Shown here piece by piece: positions 22,401 to 34,016 of a stretch of DNA of 64,000 nt. The notes under the pieces were generated by a model. That model was not told the origin of the DNA. It made no database searches and saw only the letters and a program-made list of their open reading frames with translations. This DNA comes from Balamuthia mandrillaris. Lineage: Eukaryota; Discosea; Longamoebia; Balamuthiidae. The stretch is from assembly GCA_031835245.1 (NCBI GenBank), contig JAVKOQ010000003.1:471001-535000 (forward strand), in the 5' to 3' direction. How positions within the stretch are numbered: the first letter of the stretch is position 1; each line of letters begins with the position of its first letter. The translations under genes were made by a program, and so were the position numbers.

Positions 22401-24296
22401 TGATACCCGCATGCCTGCTAAACGAAAGCCAAGAGAAGAGGAGGTTGTGACGGTGCTTACGAACGTTTGTTTGATGCCTTTAACCAAACCGGCGGTTGGA
22501 TCCGTGCCTTTAGAGTTTCCGCCACATTTAAAATCAGCCACACAGGGCTTGCTATATCCTTTTGTCAAGTTTTGAAGCTGAATGTATTCTGTTTTATAAA
22601 CGCCAAAAAAAGAAAAATAATAAAATAGCAAAACCAACAAATAAAGAGAAGGATTAGCAAGACTCCAGCCAAGAACAAAGCAGGAAAGAACCAAACCAAA
22701 AGAAGAAAGATGTACCTCTGCCACCAGGAACAGTCTTATTTCCATGGTACTTGCAAAAGAAATGAGCAGGAAAAGTAGGATCTCTTTCGGCTCGCTCTCG
22801 CAAAACCCAATAAAATCGAGCCTCCTTTTGTGTGAGCGGCTTGAAGATTGTGTCACCCGTTTCATCTTTTAACATCGCGTTCTCTCCTTTATGTCCTGCT
22901 ACTTGTTCCTCAAACACACTTAATCCTCCACCACCGTTGCCTTCTAAAGCAGAAGCAGAAGCTGAAGAAGAACAAGAAGGGTGACTTTGCATGACGGAAG
23001 CTATAGCAGACAACCATTTGGTTCTTTCGGTTTCATCTTGACATTGCATCCAGTAAATTCGTTTGGCAAATGAAGAAGAAGGGGGTTCTATGCCAAAGGA
23101 ATGGGGTCTATCCGAATGTTCGGTATAATTATGATGAATGCGACAGTTTCCTTTAAGTTCAACAACACCTGCCAAACTCTCTTCTGCCTTTGTATGATGT
23201 AAAAGCATGAGACATAAAAGAGTGAGACGAGAAACCACAGAGAGCTAAGTGAGAGAGAGAGAGAGAGGGAGAGAGAGAGAATTTACTTTAGCAGCGGTAT
23301 GCGGAATAACCTTGTAGTAATAGAGGCACGCTGGAGACACCGCTGAGGAAAGAATAAAGTAACGCTGCTGCCACCCTGACCGCTTGTTATCTGCTCTGAG
23401 TATAAGTTAGTTATATTCAGGTTGAGAGAAAGAGGTACAAAGGAGAAGAGACTCTTTTTCCATAAGAAGCCTTCCAAGCGATTGTTACGATCGTTATAGA
23501 GTGGTTTGGTAGTTAACGAAGAAAGAGAAGACGAGGAGGAGGAAGGCGAAGCAGAAGCAGAAGAAGATGGTGAGGAAGGCAAAGAAGGATAAAGTGACGA
23601 AGCAGAAGAAGAAGGGGATAATGAAGGGAAAGACGGATACAGCAAAGAGGATGATGATGATGAAGAAGAATGCGCCTGAAGAGAAAAGGAAGGAGACGAA
23701 GAATAGGCAGGAGAGGAAGGAGCAGGATAACATGCAACTGTGGAATGGTGCACTTGTGCTTGCTGCGGTTGCAGTTGTTGTTGTTGCGCGAGACAGAACG
23801 AGTTGTGAGCAACGGCAGAAGAAGAATAACTGTGGAGAAATGGAGGTTGTTGAGAGGAAGGCGGAGGACAAAAGGCGGAAGGAGGAGGAGGAGAAGAAGC
23901 TGAGAAAGAGGACAATAACGTAGGATGGTGAAGAGGTTGAAAAGGGGAATAAGAAGGAGGAGGAGGAGAAGGAGAGTAAGGAGAGAACGAGGGTTGTTGT
24001 GATTGTGGAAGTGATGGCGTTGAGGGTGACGAAGAAGGGTAGAAAGAAGGAAGAGAGGAGAACGAAGTGGAAGGAGAAGACGATGTCATGGAATAGGCAG
24101 GTTGAGGAGGAAGGCGTGAAGAAGACGACGACGACGAAAAAGAAGAGGAGGAAGAAGAGGAGGGTGTCACCAGCTGCATATCAGGAGCCGGAAAGTGTAG
24201 CACGTCCGCCTCTTCACGGCAGGGCAGGGCAGCGCCTCCCACGGGATGGGACGAGCCCAAATGAGGACCACCACCGTAATAGCCCCCTCCTTGCAT
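21583..24296 (-). CDS. PH-domain inositol polyphosphate kinase
   Basis: A 675-residue protein; exons 23453-24296, 23287-23390, 22716-23187, 22407-22588, 22131-22253, 21921-22031, 21791-21857, 21583-21707. Residues 1-265 are Ser/Pro/Gln-rich. A PH domain follows (about 271-385): RLEGFLWKK, SGWQQRYFIL and YWMQCQDETERTKWLSAI. The C-terminal half is an inositol-phosphate kinase fold: LQNLTKGYSKPCVADFKCGG with the family motif PxxxDxKxG, SSSLGFRLAGMRVYRQSTGKY, VLLLYDAES, then VFLIDFAHS and GLSNLHDILEKIW. These are the signature elements of IPMK/IP6K-type enzymes, which phosphorylate soluble inositol phosphates with ATP. The first intron uses a GTCTCT donor, the weakest junction in the model. An in-frame upstream exon (acceptor near 24372) could extend the N-terminus. 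Confidence 0.85.
22290..22401 (-). repeat. Intronic CT repeat in inositol kinase gene
   Basis: About 110 nt of GA/GAAA repeats on the plus strand, CT on the sense strand, filling most of the intron between 22254 and 22406. Confidence 0.9.
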
Positions 24297-24602
24297 CTTC
24301 TCACCCCCCTGCTGCTGGTGGTGCTGCTGGTAGTAGTGATGTGCTCTCTTCTGCTGCAGCTGAGGATGAGCTGAAAAATAAAAACTATATTTTTTTCTTT
24401 CATTTTTTTTTTGGGTTTTGAATTAATGAGAGGTGAGGAACCGAGGTGACTTGCGCAACACGTATCTCTGTCTAGGTCATTCGTAGGTTTATGTGGTACA
24501 CCAGAACCTAACCGATTCCTGAATAAGGAGAAAGAAAATGGCAGGGAAATTTCCCGCACAAAAGAAAAAAAAAAGCGGATAACAAAAGAAAAGCAAAAAA
24601 AA
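24297..24602. promoter_or_regulatory. Divergent promoter region between PH-IPK and BTB-Sel1 genes
   Basis: 306 nt between two outward-facing starts. It contains A/T-tracts and a strong minus-strand splice acceptor (TTTTTATTTTTCAG, around 24372-24385), suggesting a spliced 5' leader or upstream coding exon for the inositol kinase. Confidence 0.4.
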
Positions 24603-26033
24603 ATGAGTGGCAGCAACCTCCTCTCTTCTCCTTCTTCTCCTTCTTCTTCTCCTTCTTCTCCTTCTGCTTCTTCTTGTTCTTCTTCTTCTTCTTCTTCTTC
24701 TTCTTCTTCTTCTTCTTCTTCTTCTACTCCTTCTGCCACCCAACGTATTCGAGTTCGCCTGCCCTTTTCTCCTTCTTCCTCTTTGACAAAAGGAGGAGGC
24801 GGAGGGGATGATGGCAGTGGTGGGGCACGTGTGGTCAGCGTGGCTCTGGACGCTCAGGGGAGGGCTGACCTGGACACGTTGGACCCGAGGGCCATTGCTT
24901 TGGAGGACCTCTCGGAGGACCCCCCGTTTCGCATCGGCCGGGACTTTGGGTGCCGCTCCAAAACGGACTCTGCTCATCCGCTTTGTCCCTCGGCCGAGTA
25001 TCGACTCATCGTGGTTCCTTCTTCTATGAGCTCTGACTCTGCTGCTGGCTTCGAGGAAGAAGAAGAGGCAATTGATTTGTACTCCTCTTCTCCTGGCATG
25101 AGCAGCAAGCAAACGAACAACAAGAGTAATAGGGAGGACGGCCAGCCCGTAGAAGTGGTGGACCAACAGCAACAAGAAGAGGAGGAAGAGGAGGAGGAAA
25201 ATAACTTGGCCTCAGATGAGGAGGAAGAGATCAGCACCACAAAACCTCACAGTTCAAGTCCCACGTCGACGCCTTTAACATCCTCTGCTTCCGTTCCAAA
25301 CTCTTCCCCGTCCGCTTCCTTGTCATCTCCCCAAACTCAACAACTGCCAAGAGACAAAAGAGGAGGAGGGAGCAAAGGTTCTTCCAGAAAAGAGAAAGAA
25401 GGAAGTGGCCACTTTTCCAACAAGAACGCAGCATCCTCCGGGCTACTCTTGAGGAAATCCTCTCCAGGAACCACCATTGTAAGAGAAACCGGGAAGGGAA
25501 CGAGCTGTGGAGCGGACTGTGTTCGACTGAGCAGAAAGTACCAGGAACAAAAAGAACGGCTTCGACAGATGGAACAGCGGTTAACTGCCAACGAGAAAAA
25601 AACGGAAGAGCTATTGCGGATAGTCAAGAGGCTGGCCACTAACCTTTCTTCTTCTTCTAATGCTGCCTCAACAATGTTAAAGAGAAGCAAAAGCAGCGGA
25701 GGTTCCTTCCCTCACCTGCGATCTTCTTCTCCTTCTTCTTTTTCTTCCGCATCACCTTCGTCATCTTCCTCGCTTGCCTCTATCGTGGAGGAGTACCAAG
25801 ACGAGGAGCAGAGGGAAGTGGATGAAGCGGAGGAAAACAGTGGCGTATATTGGTCGCCGAGTGGAGTAGAAACAACGGATGATGAGTCGTCTGTGGACAA
25901 TAACAGTGTTGTACACCTGAACGTTGGCGGCACTGAATTCGTCACTCTTCGCTCTACTCTATGCCGGTTCCCTGGTAACTATTTCTTTCTCCTTGTGGTC
26001 CTTCTTTCTTGTTGTTCACTTCATTTCTTTCTT

Positions 26034-26069
<36 letters not shown>

Positions 26070-27003
26070 CCTCCCTCCCTCCCTCCCTCCCCTCCCTCCC
26101 TCCCTCCCCTCCCTCCCTCCCTCCCTCCCTCCCTCCCTCCCTCCCTCCCTCCCTCCCTCCCCTCCCTCCCTCCCTCCCTCCTCCCTCCCTCCCCCTCCCT
26201 CTCCTCCCTCCCTCCCTCCCTCCCTCCCTCCCTCCCTCCCTCCCTCCCTCCCTCCCTCCCTCCCTCCCTCCCTCCCTCCTCCCCTCCCTCCCCTCCCTCC
26301 CTCCCTCCCTCTCTCTCTCTCAGGTACATTCCTGGAAGCAATGTTCAGCGGAAGACACTCTCCCCAACGAGACCCAAAGACCGGCCACTATTTTATCGAC
26401 CGCAGTCCCAAATACTTCCCGATGATCCTCGACTTTCTTCGCGACCAATCTGTGCCGCCTCTTCTTCCTCCAGCTTCCAAAGACTCTTCTCCTTCCGCCT
26501 CCCACTCAGACGACTCTTCCTCCTCCTCCTCTTCCTCTTCTTCTTCACTTTCTCCTCTTCTGGATCGCGAGCGTGAACTTATCCTTCGTGAGGTGGAGTA
26601 TTATGGCCTAAAAGAGTACATGTTCCCTCTGGAAACCGCCAAAGAGCTCTGCGAGAGGGGTTACGCCTTCACCAAAGGACATGGGGTGAAGAAAGACCTC
26701 AAAAAGGCCGTGGAGTTGCTGCAAAAGGCTGCAGACCTGGGGGATGCCAAGGCCCAGAACCGTCTGGCCATGTGCTATTACAACGGGGAAGGGGTGGAGC
26801 AGGATTACAGCCGGGCTGTTCCCCTCTATGAGAAGGCGGCGCAGCAGGACTTGGCCTGGGCTCAGTATAACCTGGGGTTGTGCTACAAGAATGGGTATGG
26901 AGTGGAGCCAGCCAGGGACGTTGCCATACAGTGGTTCAAGAAGGCGGCTCATCATGGTCACGTTAAAGCCAGGCACAAGCTGCATGTCATGGGGGTGCAT
27001 TGA
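24603..27003 (+). CDS. BTB/T1-domain protein with Sel1-like repeats
   Basis: A 683-residue protein from exons 24603-25974 and 26324-27003. It opens with a poly-Ser run (TTC repeats in coding sequence), then acidic and Ser-rich linkers and a coiled coil (about residues 310-350, LSRKYQEQKERLRQMEQRL). A KCTD/Kv T1-type BTB domain starts at VVHLNVGGTEFVTLRSTL, is interrupted by the intron exactly after RFPG, and continues TFLEAMFSGR, GHYFIDRSPKYFPMILDFLR and EVEYYGLKEYM. Between these the loop carries an inserted Ser-rich segment. The C-terminus has three Sel1-like repeats (GVKKDLKKAVELLQKAADLGDA, GVEQDYSRAVPLYEKAAQQ, GVEPARDVAIQWFKKAAHHGH; each under 23 residues by position). T1-BTB domains oligomerise and recruit Cullin-3; Sel1 repeats are protein-binding. 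A substrate-adaptor role is inferred. Confidence 0.87.
25975..26323 (+). repeat. Intron consisting mostly of CT and CCCT repeats
   Basis: This 349-nt intron is almost wholly a polypyrimidine repeat: a CT run from about 26038, then about 250 nt of CCCT units with scattered interruptions, then CT again up to the CAG acceptor at 26321-26323. It remains open in several frames on both strands, generating spurious proteins of Leu/Pro/Ser or Arg/Glu/Gly. Confidence 0.95.
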
Positions 27004-27197
27004 ATTTCCATCTAACCACAGGCAGTTACTCTTGTATCAACCAAGAACAAAAACTACATGCACCATCAACTCCACGCGAAACAAACTGGGATTACATTAC
27101 AGCACTTAATCATTACACTACTACTAGTTTTATATTGCGGCGAAGTTGCCAAAGAGGAAGAAGAAACAGGCAAGGGAATACACACACACAAAAATTC

Positions 27198-29317
27198 TTA
27201 CAATTGTTTTTTATGGAGAGGGGAGGGAACCCTTGGCGTGGACGGTATAGAAGGCAGAACAACGGGATGATGGAGAGGAAGGTTCCCACTGGGATAGGCA
27301 GAGGAGGAGGAGGAAGCAGAGGCCGAAGCGGTGAATGGAAACCGTTGTGTTGCAAAATAAGGGTATGAGGTCGTTGCGGAAGGAGGAGGACCAAGAGATG
27401 GGGGAAGGTGTGGTTGTTGGTGAGGAGTAGGTACGGATTGAGGGGCGTATGGATAGGGAGGATAACTGGAAGAACGACTCGACCGAACCATAGTGTTTGT
27501 ACAGCGAGAGGGATCGAAAGGCGCAGCAGAAGAAGAAGCAAGGGAAGGAGGAGGAGGAGAGGGCCACGTCGCAGCTCGTGGTATTTGTCTTGGAAGAATG
27601 GGAGGATAGTTGGTAGGAAGCGGAGCAGAAGGAGATGGCGAAAGATATGGAGCTGCGGCAGCTGGGAGAAAGTGAAAGGGCGGCGCAGCAGGGAAGATCG
27701 GTGGGAAAGTTTGAATAGTTACTTGTGGAGCAGAAGGAGATGGTTGAGGCTGTTGAGACTGTGGTTCAACAGACTCCCTTGGCGAGCTAGGAAGCGGAGA
27801 GGGGGAAGCTGAGGTGGAAGTTGAAGAAGAAGAAGACGCAGTGGATACGCCTCCTCCAGTTTCTGAATGTGAATGATGTTGCAAAGCCGGAGAAGAAGCG
27901 CAGTTCTTGCAATCGACACAACGACATTTGGGGCCACAGGGAACCATCGCTCTGAAGCACTCGCAGTAGCGTTTCAGACAACCTGACTTCTTACAATGGC
28001 ACCCACGCACGTGATGCCACTCCTTGAAAAAAACAAGCTCACCGTTAGCCGAAATGCACGGAACAAGGTTTGTTTTGCTTCTTCACAAACAACAACAGCA
28101 CAAACCACAGAACAACACCACAGACGACGAAAGAGTGAGCAACTTACTTGAGTTTCATCTCCCTCTTTGCTTATCTTCTCCCGGAAGGCAGACCTGTTCC
28201 GTTCCAAAACGGAATATATGGCGTCCCTTACCAACGACTCGTTCTCCTTCGTGTTCGAGCATCCAACGCAACCGCAATCCTGACAGTACGACTGCGAGGC
28301 AAAGCAATCGCAGTACATCTTCAAGCAACGTGAGTTCCTGCATGCACAATGCTTTCTTCGTAGGGGACCAGGCCCTTGCGGAGAGGAATGCCGCCGATCA
28401 CTATCCCGTTCTTCTTCTTCTTCTTCTTCTTCGTCTTCTTCTTCTCCTTCTTCATCTGATGAAGACGGAACAGATGAAAGGACACGTGGGGAGGTAGAAA
28501 CAGAACCCGTTTCACTCTTGTGTTCTTCTTGCTGTTCGGATGGCTTGATACGTGATGTTTGCAGAGGAGCGAGGGTACCTGTTTCCACTCTTGCTGGCGC
28601 TTCTTCTCTCTTTTCTTCTCTTCGTTCAACTTTTGTTCTTTGTCGTTCTTTCTTCTGGAGTGCAGCATCCAACTCGCGAAAGAACGGAGCCGAGAGACGA
28701 GCCTCTTGTCGTCGCCATCGATGCGAAGAAGTGGGAACAGAAGAAGATGGACGAAGAGGAGAAGCAGAAGGAACATATTGAACAGAAGGAAGTTTTTCTG
28801 GGTGCGATGAAGGTGAAGAGCTAGAGGAAGAAGTAAAGAGGCTGGGAAGAGTAAATGAAGGCTGAAAGTTCATTTCCATTACTTCTAATTTTTGTTCAGC
28901 AGAAGGAGGAAGAGAATAAGGTTCTCTTCTTTGCGATTCCAGCAACATGGGGTTGCCTTGTTCTCTTTCTTCCGCTTCGCGGCCGATGGCAACAATGGTT
29001 TCTTCCTCTTCGCTTGTTGCTGCTTCTTCTATTGTGGTTTCAATATAGGTAGTTGTATCCTTTAAAACCTTTCTTCTTTTTTTCTGCGAATGCTGACGCT
29101 CTGTTGTTGGTGGTTTGCTTGTTTGCATCATTACTTGTCCAGAAGAAGAGGAAGAAGAGGTTTGGCCTTCAAATTGTACTTTGACGTCAGATATTTCTGC
29201 TTCTGCTTTTTCTGCTTCTTCCTCTTTTTCTGCCGTTTCGCCTGTTACTTCTATTCGTTGTGTTCTTTTTCTGTTTCTTCGGTGTTGTGGAAGCAGAGGA
29301 ACATCCTGAAAATGCAT
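27198..29317 (-). CDS. LIN54/TSO1-type CXC-domain DNA-binding protein
   Basis: A 664-residue protein; exons 28148-29317 and 27198-28022. It has two cysteine-rich CXC repeats, the first HCACRNSRCLKMYCDCFASQ with following CQDCGCVGC, the second GCHCKKSGCLKRYCECFRAM with CGPKCRCVDCKNC. A conserved spacer lies between them (ESLVRDAIYSVLERNRSAFR; family hallmark RN..AF). These paired repeats are the tesmin/TSO1 domain of LIN54 (DREAM/MuvB complex) that reads CHR-like promoter elements of cell-cycle genes. The intron falls between the two repeats. The N-terminus is charged, and the 240-residue C-terminus is Pro/Ser/Ala-rich. The start ATG overlaps a good acceptor sequence (CATTTTCAG), so an upstream 5' exon is possible. 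Confidence 0.92.
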
Positions 29318-30421
29318 TTGGCGGTCGGTCTATCACCTTCTCTTCTCTCCCTCTCTTCTCCCTCTCGCGCTCTTCCAGCCTTTGTCTTTCTGTATTGATA
29401 TGCTGTTTCAAACTTGGTATTTCTTCTATCTATCTAGTGGAAAGATAAAACAAAAGAAAAAGGAAAGCAATTCGGGTTACCCAAAACGTACACAAAAACC
29501 CATTCCCTGAACATTGTTTCCGATTTGACTTGGAGCAAAACAAAATCTCCTCATACGAACCTCAATATATCTCTATATAATGAACCCCCAAGAAAACCAA
29601 ATGGCGAATACGGCTGCACAAGGTAAAAACGCAGAGTTTATCTAATGTGGCTTAAGCAACACCTCGACTGCCGCTAGATGCTATAGTCCTGTGCTACAGG
29701 CGTTTTGGCTGGATGTAATGCTTTGGAGTGGATAAAAGAAATAACAGAATAAAGAAAAGAAAAGTGACTCGAGGGACAAGCAAGTCCTTGGTGATGATGG
29801 TACAATCGTAACGAATTATCAAACGAAACTCATTCGTGAACGTTCCGACAAACTGCTCGGTCTCCGAGTCCATGGAAGTGGCATATTTACAAACAGGGAG
29901 TGGTCAGGATCTGTGCTCGGGCTCATTAATTAATAAACGATCGGGCCTTTTTTGCTAAACAAAGGCCTGGTCTCTACTGATTTTCTACCGGTTTTCATCC
30001 GCATTGCTTCATTTGAAATGTTTAAGGAATAAACTGTTGAAGCGGGCACGCTTGCCTTTTATGCGGTGCCTGGCTGGCAAAGCAACATCGTTCCGCCATC
30101 GGGCTTTGGCAGCGAAATTCCACATGGAGGGAAATCTGTCACGACGGATTGGTGGAGCCGGGGGAAATTCCAACGAACGGGAATTTTATTAGAGAATTAC
30201 AATTTAGGAAAGGGTGCACCCCTTCCAGCCCGAGAAAGTGGCGCCCACTCACGCCATCTTTGTCATGACAACGGGAGCAGTGAAGGTCTTTGTAATTATA
30301 TTTTTTTAATGTATGTATGTACAGCTTTTCACATGGTGACGTGTTTTCAACTCGGCAAACAACAACAAACAAAAAACACCTTCACCGACCAGAACTACAT
30401 GTGGGCGTGTGGCGGGGGGCA
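29318..30421. other. Gene-free interval of about 1.1 kb
   Basis: Upstream of the CXC-protein start and downstream of the small coiled-coil gene. Scattered short reading frames (for example 30066-30421 plus) have no family resemblance or splice support. I looked for tRNA B-box-like GGTTCGAATCC and snRNA-like elements and saw none. Confidence 0.5.
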
Positions 30422-30936
30422 TCACTCGGAGATAGGGACGGAGGCGGTGAGGTTCTTCATGAAGAGGTGAATAAAGTTTTGGGCCTTCTCGATCTCCTTT
30501 CGTTGCCTCTTTGCGAGCTTCCGCTGGTGGTTCATGTCCTCCATGGCGTAGTGGCGCAAGGCGTGCTCCTCTTCGTTCAGCTCTCTGTGAGCAGACAGAA
30601 AGTCAGTGCTCTGGTGAGCGACAAAGTTGACTGTCGTTTTTAACTGCTACCAACCTGAAAACGGCGTAGCTCTGTTGAAGCATGCTTGTGACCTCTCGTT
30701 GGAACTCTGCGGGAGGAGTTAAGAAGCGTGTATGAGCATGCGGTGTTGTGTGGTTGGAAAAAAAGTAGGTGGGGGAGGCGTAGCAAACCTTCCACGATGG
30801 TCTGTGGTTGCATGTACGCGGGTTGATTCTCTTCCACAGCGGTTGGAAACGGAGCGTCCACTTCCGGACTCATGTTGAGTATTGGGTAGCGATCGAGCTC
30901 CACTAGTCCTTGGTTCAGCTGATGTTGCATGGCCAT
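30422..30936 (-). CDS. Small coiled-coil protein, function unknown
   Basis: A 120-residue protein from exons 30789-30936, 30655-30706 and 30422-30584. Junctions keep frame and have good splice sites. The N-terminal 45 residues are Pro/Gln/Glu-containing without clear fold; from residue 50 the chain is predicted helical: EFQREVTSMLQQSYAVFREL, then EEEHALRHYAMEDMNHQRKL, then KRQRKEIEKAQNFIHLFMKNL. Such a short two-helix, heptad-like protein would fit a subunit of a larger assembly, but I do not recognise the family. Confidence 0.65.
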
Positions 30937-31558
30937 GTTTGTTTGGGTAGCTCAGCACTCGACGCTACGTTGTTTTATTTGTTCCTTTGGTTTTGGTTGT
31001 GATCAAAGTGCAAACGTTTCTTCGAAGGTGAACGGGAGTTTCTATTTATCCTCTCGTCTCTTCCCCCCGTTCGTTCCTGCCGCTGCAGTACTCTTTTTGC
31101 TAATTCGAGCTCCGGTGACCCTCTTTGCACTACGCTGTATCTGCTGCTTTCCTTCTTTATTCGTGCTCTTTCTTTCTTTTCTGGCTTTTTCCTCTGTCAA
31201 GTTTTTCTTTTTATTTTTTTGGCGGTATATCTCGCGGCCCAGGTTCGTCGCAGCGCCAGTTCCATGATGCCGGGGGAGGGCGGGATGACGTAGAACATTG
31301 ATTGTCCCTATTTGTGTCACTCCTTCTAAATAGGGTCATCCATGGCTGCTGTGCTTGTCAAGCGTGTCAGGGACCTCGCCAATGGGACGCGTTGGACGGG
31401 TAAAAATTGGCGGGAAAAACGCGGTCCTTTCCAGGTTGATTGGTCGGCAAAAAAAAAGCAATGAAAGAAAAATGAAAGGAGGGGATGCATTAAATAGATC
31501 TCTCTTCCGCTCTGGTTTGAAATCCTGACCAAGGAGATGAGGAAAAAAGGGATTAATT
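30937..31558. other. Intergenic region, 622 nt
   Basis: Between the small coiled-coil gene start and the 3' end of the TPR gene. T-rich around 31080-31230 with no supported exon, and no RNA gene seen. Confidence 0.5.
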
Positions 31559-33976
31559 TCAGTCGGAGGAATGGTCGAGCATGTTTTGCAGGAAGACGTT
31601 GCCGCACTCCTGAGCAAGGCTGGAAAGGGCTTTTCTGGGCTCCTCCGTCTCGTCGCCCGCTTTGTCCGCCAACTGGATCAAGGACAGCATCACTAGGCCT
31701 TGAATGAGTTTGTCTCCTGTTTCTTCGGCCAGCCGGAAAGCTTCTTCCATCATGAACCGCGCCTCCGTTTCATCCTCGTGAGCAAGGGCGAGACCCTTTA
31801 TTTATGTTGTGTATGAGGATAAAGAAAGCACCACGCGACAAAAGAAGGAAATGACAGGATGGATACAAAGGCCCAAGGAAGAACATACCTTGTAGTACTT
31901 GAACCTGAGTTGCAAGGCTTTGTCCTCACCTAACAAGGCTTCCGCCTCCTCGAATGCCACCTTAGCGTCCTCCGAGAACACACCTCCCTGCGCACACTTG
32001 GCCGCGCCAACCACGCACAATGCCTCCACCAAAGCTCTTTGGAGGCCGTTCTTCCTCAAAAACTCCACCACCACCAGTTCTTTCTCTTCCTCTGGCCACA
32101 AAAGCTCCACTGCAGTATCGAACCTACCAGCATGAAAGTAGACAACAGCCAGCGTGATGCTCAGATGGGTGTTGAGCAACTTGTTTTCTCTGGCGATGGG
32201 GTCCTCCTGCATCGTAGCCAAGCACTCCTCGCTGCAACGAATGCTCTCCTCCTCGCGACCACTCCAAAGAAGGAGGGCCGCCCTGGTAGCTTTTACTGTT
32301 GACACGCCGCAGGAGGTGCTGCCCTTGGCTTGAGGGTCCAAGTTCTGTTCGGCCACTTGCAGCAAAGGTTCCGCTGTGGCAATCTCACCTACGCTCATGT
32401 GGTAGTTTGCCCTTGTAATGGCCACAGATCCTTGTTGCAAGGATGACTGTGATTTGTACGGGTTAGAAATCTGGCGTAAAATCTTCCTTGTTCTCAATGC
32501 ATTACCTCGTTTTCATCAGCCAACTTTTGAGCGTCTTCCAAGAGTTGAGCGGCTCGCTCGTTGTCGCTCTGGAGAGTACAAACAGACGCCCAACGAAGCA
32601 AAGAAGCCAATCCATTCCTCGTGTTCTTTTCTTTAGCGGCAATATAGGCCTGAGAGAGAATGTCAAAAGGAAATCTTTTCAAATGAAACTAAGCGGTAAA
32701 ATTACAATATTATCCAACCTTCTCCAAGTCCTTTTGGGCTTCGTCTAGTCGGCCCAAGAACAAGAAAATCTCGCCTGTGTCGTTGCAAACATCCTCTTGA
32801 GCAACAGCCGACTTGAGGAGCTTGTTGTGTGCTAGCTCCTGAATCTCCTTCAAAAGTTCCATTCCTGTTTATTAAAGGGTGAATTTGATTTTAAGAAGAG
32901 GTGAGAAGAAAAAGAACAAGAAGAAGACCTTCTGCAAAGTGGCCAGCTTGAATCTTGTTGTTGGCCAAAGCAGCACCGATGGAGGCTCGAATGGAAACAT
33001 TGGAGGAATTAGAGTAGAGCTCGAAGCTTGCTGCAAGATGGTCGCTGGCTTCGGTCAAACGACCCATCAACGACAAAATCTTTCCAAGTTGGTACCGCAG
33101 GTAACCTTCTGTTTCTAACGACTTGTCAGCGTTTTTGTAAGGTTGCACGAGCTTGAGAGCTTGTTTCAGTACTCGAACAGCTTGTTCCTTTTGGCATTGC
33201 TCTGAATGGAGTTTGGCCAACTGCAAAAAGAAAGCAAAGGAGAGAAGGAGAAGGAGTTAAGAAAATAAAGAAAGGGTGAGAGTCGATCAATAAATAAAGA
33301 AGAATAACAATAAAGACAAAGAAAAAAACATAAAATAGTTTTTAAAAAACCAGCAAAACAGTGATAAAAACCTTAATCCAACTGGCAATCATGGCAGCTC
33401 TAAACTCAGGATCTTCAATGGGCGAGGAATGAACACCATCACCGCTATCACCAGTCTTGTCGTGTTTTTTGGCATCTTCGAGCGTTGTCTCAATGAGTTC
33501 TATTGCTCTTTCTCGTTTTTTAAGGCTCACGCAGACGTCAGCCAGATCGAGCACGATGTTGACCGTCCATTTGCTATCCTGATCCCGCAGCAAGGTCTTG
33601 GCCAGAGCGTGCGCTTTTTCAAGAAGGAATAATGCTTTGTCGTATTCTTCCAGGAAGGAGGAGCACATGATGCCGAGTTTGTATGTATTTTGAAGGGCAA
33701 GAAGAATGTTCTTGTTTGTGTCCATCTTTTTTTTTGTTGGTGTATGTAAACAAATGGAATGAGTAAACGAGTTACTGATAGAATAAACAAGAAAAGGAGC
33801 GAAAAATAACCTGAGAAATAATGTTGATCGCCTCTTCAACGCATTTGCTACAAGACGCCTTGTTGTCCAGCTCTCGATGAGCGGTGGCAAGTAGAGTCAT
33901 GCATTTCAAAACGCTCTCTGGTACCATTTGTGTTTCCTCGTACGTCAAATACTTGTTGAGAGCAGCAACAGCCTGT

Positions 33977-34016
<40 letters not shown>

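Noticed and set aside
24167-25175. Minus-strand frames rich in Glu or Arg across the BTB gene start
   Set aside because: They read the poly-Ser coding TTC repeat in antisense; no splice or family support.
26009-26576. Leu/Pro/Ser and Arg/Glu/Gly frames over 26.0-26.5 kb
   Set aside because: Products of the CCCT repeat intron; the BTB domain is only continuous when this intron is removed.
29450-30420. Possible RNA gene or small ORF in the 1-kb gap
   Set aside because: No tRNA/snRNA elements and reading frames lack composition or family support.
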